Shown here: positions 5,516 through 6,460 of the stretch, in pieces
Position numbering within the stretch: the stretch's first letter is position 1
How the letters are laid out: each line of letters opens with the position of its first letter
Assembly: GCA_021785115.1 (NCBI GenBank)
Contig: JAJYGO010000426.1
Coordinates: 1-6,460 of the forward strand
Direction: 5' to 3'
Origin: Chloroflexota bacterium
GTDB taxonomy: Bacteria; Chloroflexota; Limnocylindria; Limnocylindrales; CSP1-4
DNA: 6,460 bases
Notes under the pieces: model-generated
The model's database searches: none
Told to the model about the DNA's origin: nothing
Seen by the model: the letters and a program-made list of their open reading frames with translations, nothing else
Position numbers and translations under genes: made by a program

Positions 5516-5760
5516 CGCTGCTTGCGCCAGGGTCGGACTCGCTCGGGTGTCGCGGCCTCCGCCCGGGCCTGTCGGCGCGCTTCCTCGAGCCGGAGCCGGG
5601 CGGTCACGCAGCGCGGCGAACAGGCCACGAACTGGGCGACCACCTGGCCGTTGCGCTCGACACGGAGGCGGCCGACCTGGCGCGTCGGCGCGAGCTCGCG
5701 CCGGCACATCGGGTTTTCACAGCGCTCCCCGGTGACGCGGGCGCACGCCGGCGCGCTCAT
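5512..5760 (-). CDS. Small zinc-knuckle protein with basic C-terminal helix
   Basis: An 82-residue protein, MSAPACARVTGERCENPMC onward. C14 and C19 (CENPMC) and C48 and C52 (CSPRC) form a four-Cys set about 28 residues apart, with a beta-hairpin-like GRLRVERNGQVVAQFVA between. An Arg/Ala/Glu-rich helix follows (VTARLRLEEARRQARAEAA), then a basic end (RVRPWRKQR). This is the same layout as the gene at 289-483: Cys pair, hairpin, CSxxC, basic helix. C6 may be an additional ligand. Both ends overlap neighbours by 4 bp (5757-5760 upstream, 5512-5515 downstream), so it is embedded between the upstream Cys protein and the ATPase. The open frame continues to 5874 but reads shadow sequence. Zinc binding is inferred; function unknown. 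Confidence 0.75.
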   Translation of the reverse strand: MSAPACARVTGERCENPMCRRELAPTRQVGRLRVERNGQVVAQFVACSPRCVTARLRLEEARRQARAEAATPERVRPWRKQR

Positions 5761-6050
5761 GCCGCGGCCCCGATCATGCCGCGCGGCATCTCGCGCTCGC
5801 GGAGCTCGCGAGCTACCAGGTCGGCGATCGCCGGCAGGAAGGGGGCGAGCTCGGCGCGGCCGCAGACGTGACACTCGATCGCGACGGGCCGACCCACGCC
5901 GAGCCCGGAGCCCATGCGGAGGACGGCTGGCCGCATGGGCTGGTCGTCACGCCACGTCCCGTTGCAGCCCCACGGGCAGCGGATCCGCGGACCCGGGCGC
6001 CCGGGAAGTGGTCCGTTCCGGTGTACGCTGTCGATGCCGGGGAGGGTCAT
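5757..6050 (-). CDS. Small Cys-motif protein, second gene of the operon
   Basis: A 97-residue protein. CPWGC (C25, C29) and CHVC (C60, C63) form a likely zinc site with a 30-residue insertion, GTWRDDQPMRPAVLRMG followed by SGLGVGRPVAIE. A helical C-terminus follows (APFLPAIADLVARELREREMPRGMIGAAA). The spacing of the second pair, after a beta strand, resembles bacterial zinc ribbons of the type seen in small phage proteins. ATG at 6050 has a GGAG eight bases or so upstream and is separated by 58 bp from the HTH gene, with a GC-rich hairpin in that gap. The first residues, MTLPG, and 18 of 19 bases around the start match the gene at 1920-2339. No named family is recognised. Confidence 0.75.
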   Translation of the reverse strand: MTLPGIDSVHRNGPLPGRPGPRIRCPWGCNGTWRDDQPMRPAVLRMGSGLGVGRPVAIECHVCGRAELAPFLPAIADLVARELREREMPRGMIGAAA

Positions 6051-6068
6051 CGAAGGCTCCTCGGATGG

Positions 6069-6094
6069 CGCCGGCGGAGTCGAGCCCGCCGGCG
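6069..6094. terminator. GC-rich hairpin between HTH gene and rest of operon
   Basis: CGCCGGCGG (6069-6077) pairs perfectly with CCGCCGGCG (6086-6094) around an 8-nt loop. It fills the 58-bp gap after the HTH gene stop (6109) and ends about a dozen bases before the ribosome binding site of the next gene. It has no U-tract. It could act as an attenuator, separating expression of the regulator from the replication/packaging genes, or as an mRNA stability element. Confidence 0.4.
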
Positions 6095-6108
6095 TCTTCG
6101 TGTCCTGG

Positions 6109-6300
6109 TCAGGCGGCCGGTCGCGCGGGACGCGTCTCCGGGGTCGCGAGCATCCGCTCGAGCGCAGCGCGCGGTACCACCAAGCGACGTCCCACGCGTA
6201 TCGCCGGAAGTGTGCCGTCGCGCACAGCCGTGTATGCGGACTGCCGCCCCACGCCCAGAATCCGGGCTGCCTCTTCGACGGAGTAGGTCTGTCGCTCCAT
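6109..6300 (-). CDS. AlpA/excisionase-family helix-turn-helix protein
   Basis: A 63-residue protein with the HTH_17/excisionase fold: YSVEEAARILGVGRQSAYTAVRDG (about 6-29) gives the helix-turn-helix, followed by the wing LPAIRVGRRLVVPRAALERML (31-51). Residues after 52 are a Pro/Arg-rich tail. Proteins of this type are recombination directionality factors or AlpA-like activators of phages, satellites and integrative elements, bending DNA at att sites or turning on early promoters. The start at 6300 is chosen because GGAGG (6306-6310) lies five bases upstream; ATGs at 6339 and 6372 lack such a site, and the latter runs into the promoter region. It is the first gene of the leftward operon, next to a divergent gene, as expected for a regulator of the switch region. 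It may serve both excision and operon control. Confidence 0.85.
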   Translation of the reverse strand: MERQTYSVEEAARILGVGRQSAYTAVRDGTLPAIRVGRRLVVPRAALERMLATPETRPARPAA

Positions 6301-6305
6301 CTGGT

Positions 6306-6310
6306 CCTCC
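6306..6310 (-). promoter_or_regulatory. Ribosome binding site GGAGG
   Basis: On the minus strand GGAGG lies five bases before ATG at 6300. It decides that the helix-turn-helix protein starts with MERQTYS and not at the upstream ATGs. Confidence 0.75.
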
Positions 6311-6325
6311 GCGTGACTGCAGGTC

Positions 6326-6354
6326 TTGTCCTGTGCCATGGGAGACGCTAGAAT
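6326..6354 (+). promoter_or_regulatory. Candidate rightward promoter
   Basis: TTGTCC (6326-6331) and TAGAAT (6349-6354) are separated by 17 bp and match the sigma-70-type consensus at four and five of six positions. Transcription would begin near 6361 and read into the gene starting at 6411. Its -10 overlaps the -10 of the leftward candidate promoter. Confidence 0.5.
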
Positions 6355-6372
6355 GCGTACAGCGACAGTCAA
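6345..6372 (-). promoter_or_regulatory. Candidate leftward promoter of the operon
   Basis: On the minus strand TTGACT (6372-6367) matches the -35 consensus at five of six positions. TAGCGT (6350-6345), 16 bp further on, is a weak -10. It is correctly placed to transcribe the helix-turn-helix gene and the operon, giving a leader of about 40 bases before ATG 6300. Confidence 0.45.
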
Positions 6373-6401
6373 GACCGCATAAGCGACATGAGTTCTGTCG
6401 C
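6361..6401. promoter_or_regulatory. Operator-like repeats GCGACA in the divergent control region
   Basis: AGCGACA occurs at 6361-6367 and again at 6382-6388, 21 bp apart, which is about two helical turns. The inverted form CTGTCGC lies at 6395-6401, giving a 7-bp inverted repeat with GCGACAG at 6362-6368. The first copy overlaps the leftward -35; the last abuts the ribosome binding site of the rightward gene. This arrangement suits binding by the neighbouring helix-turn-helix protein or the divergent gene product. Confidence 0.5.
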
Positions 6402-6410
6402 GGAGGGCAG

Positions 6411-6460
6411 ATGCCGAGGCGGGTCGCGGACGACGTCCACAAGAGGGCGATCGAGCTTTA
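6411..6460 (+). CDS. N-terminal start of a rightward gene, probable DNA-binding protein (partial)
   Basis: ATG at 6411 is preceded by GGAGGG (6402-6407) and opens a frame reading MPRRVADDVHKRAIEL, with the next codon beginning TA at the window edge. The basic start followed by an amphipathic helix resembles the first helix of helix-turn-helix proteins of transposase or regulator type, but 16 residues are not enough to name it. It is divergent from the AlpA-like gene across a control region with repeats, where phages and satellites usually place a repressor or other switch gene. Only the start is visible; if the last codon is a stop the call would fail. Confidence 0.5.
   Translation, partial: MPRRVADDVHKRAIEL

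Noticed and set aside
5516..5707. N-terminal extension of the ATPase to 5707
   Set aside because: It would overlap most of the upstream zinc-knuckle gene; the ATG at 5515 gives the usual ATGA overlap.
2984..6286. 1100-codon rightward open frame
   Set aside because: It runs antisense to the ATPase, terminase and zinc-motif genes, is made of Arg/Ala/Gly/Ser-rich low-complexity peptide, and arises from the scarcity of stop codons in high-GC antisense frames.
1..6460. tRNA genes, rRNA, CRISPR arrays, insertion sequences, attachment-site repeats
   Set aside because: Reading both strands I saw no cloverleaf, no regularly spaced CRISPR-type repeats, no transposase frame with terminal inverted repeats, and no direct repeat at the window ends that would mark att sites.

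Overview
The window is very GC-rich (roughly 70% by eye), with strong G/C preference at third codon positions. This suggests a high-GC bacterium such as an actinobacterium, or a phage or element living in one; the phylum cannot be fixed from this sequence. The content is that of a phage or phage-satellite accessory segment. One long leftward operon of 13 genes (about 6300 down to 289) fills nearly the whole window. It is flanked by the end of a convergent rightward gene (2-166) and the first bases of a divergent rightward gene (from 6411).

Layout from right to left. A compact divergent control region (about 6301-6410) carries overlapping promoter-like elements and three copies of a GCGACA element. 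The operon then reads: an AlpA/excisionase-type helix-turn-helix protein (6300-6109); two small Cys-motif proteins (6050-5757, 5760-5512); a RepA-like/AAA_25-type ATPase with a C-terminal winged-helix-like segment (5515-4046); three more small proteins, at least two Cys-rich (4049-3726, 3729-3544, 3547-3155); a P27-family terminase small subunit (3153-2665); a zinc-motif plus coiled-coil protein (2668-2336); a protein with Cys/His tandem repeats (2339-1920); two adjacent coiled-coil proteins that look like paralogues (about 1941-1429, 1413-706); an unknown basic protein (709-497); and a treble-clef-like zinc protein (483-289). Most junctions are 4-bp ATGA start/stop overlaps, so the operon looks translationally coupled.

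How the parts may work together. An AlpA-like regulator, a RepA-type ATPase and a terminase small subunit lie in one operon with no terminase large subunit, portal or capsid gene. The operon ends at a hairpin facing a convergent gene. This is the core gene set of phage-inducible chromosomal islands (PICI-like satellites), which replicate themselves and redirect a helper phage's packaging. That reading is an inference; an early operon of an ordinary prophage is the main alternative.

The most unusual DNA signal lies inside the 3' end of the ATPase gene. A 9-mer, TTCGGAGGT, occurs six times in about 120 bp in both orientations, as two similar modules each with a tandem 8-bp period. That period is not a multiple of three, so the constraint is on the DNA (iteron-like) rather than on the peptide, and the segment is a candidate replication origin or binding array.
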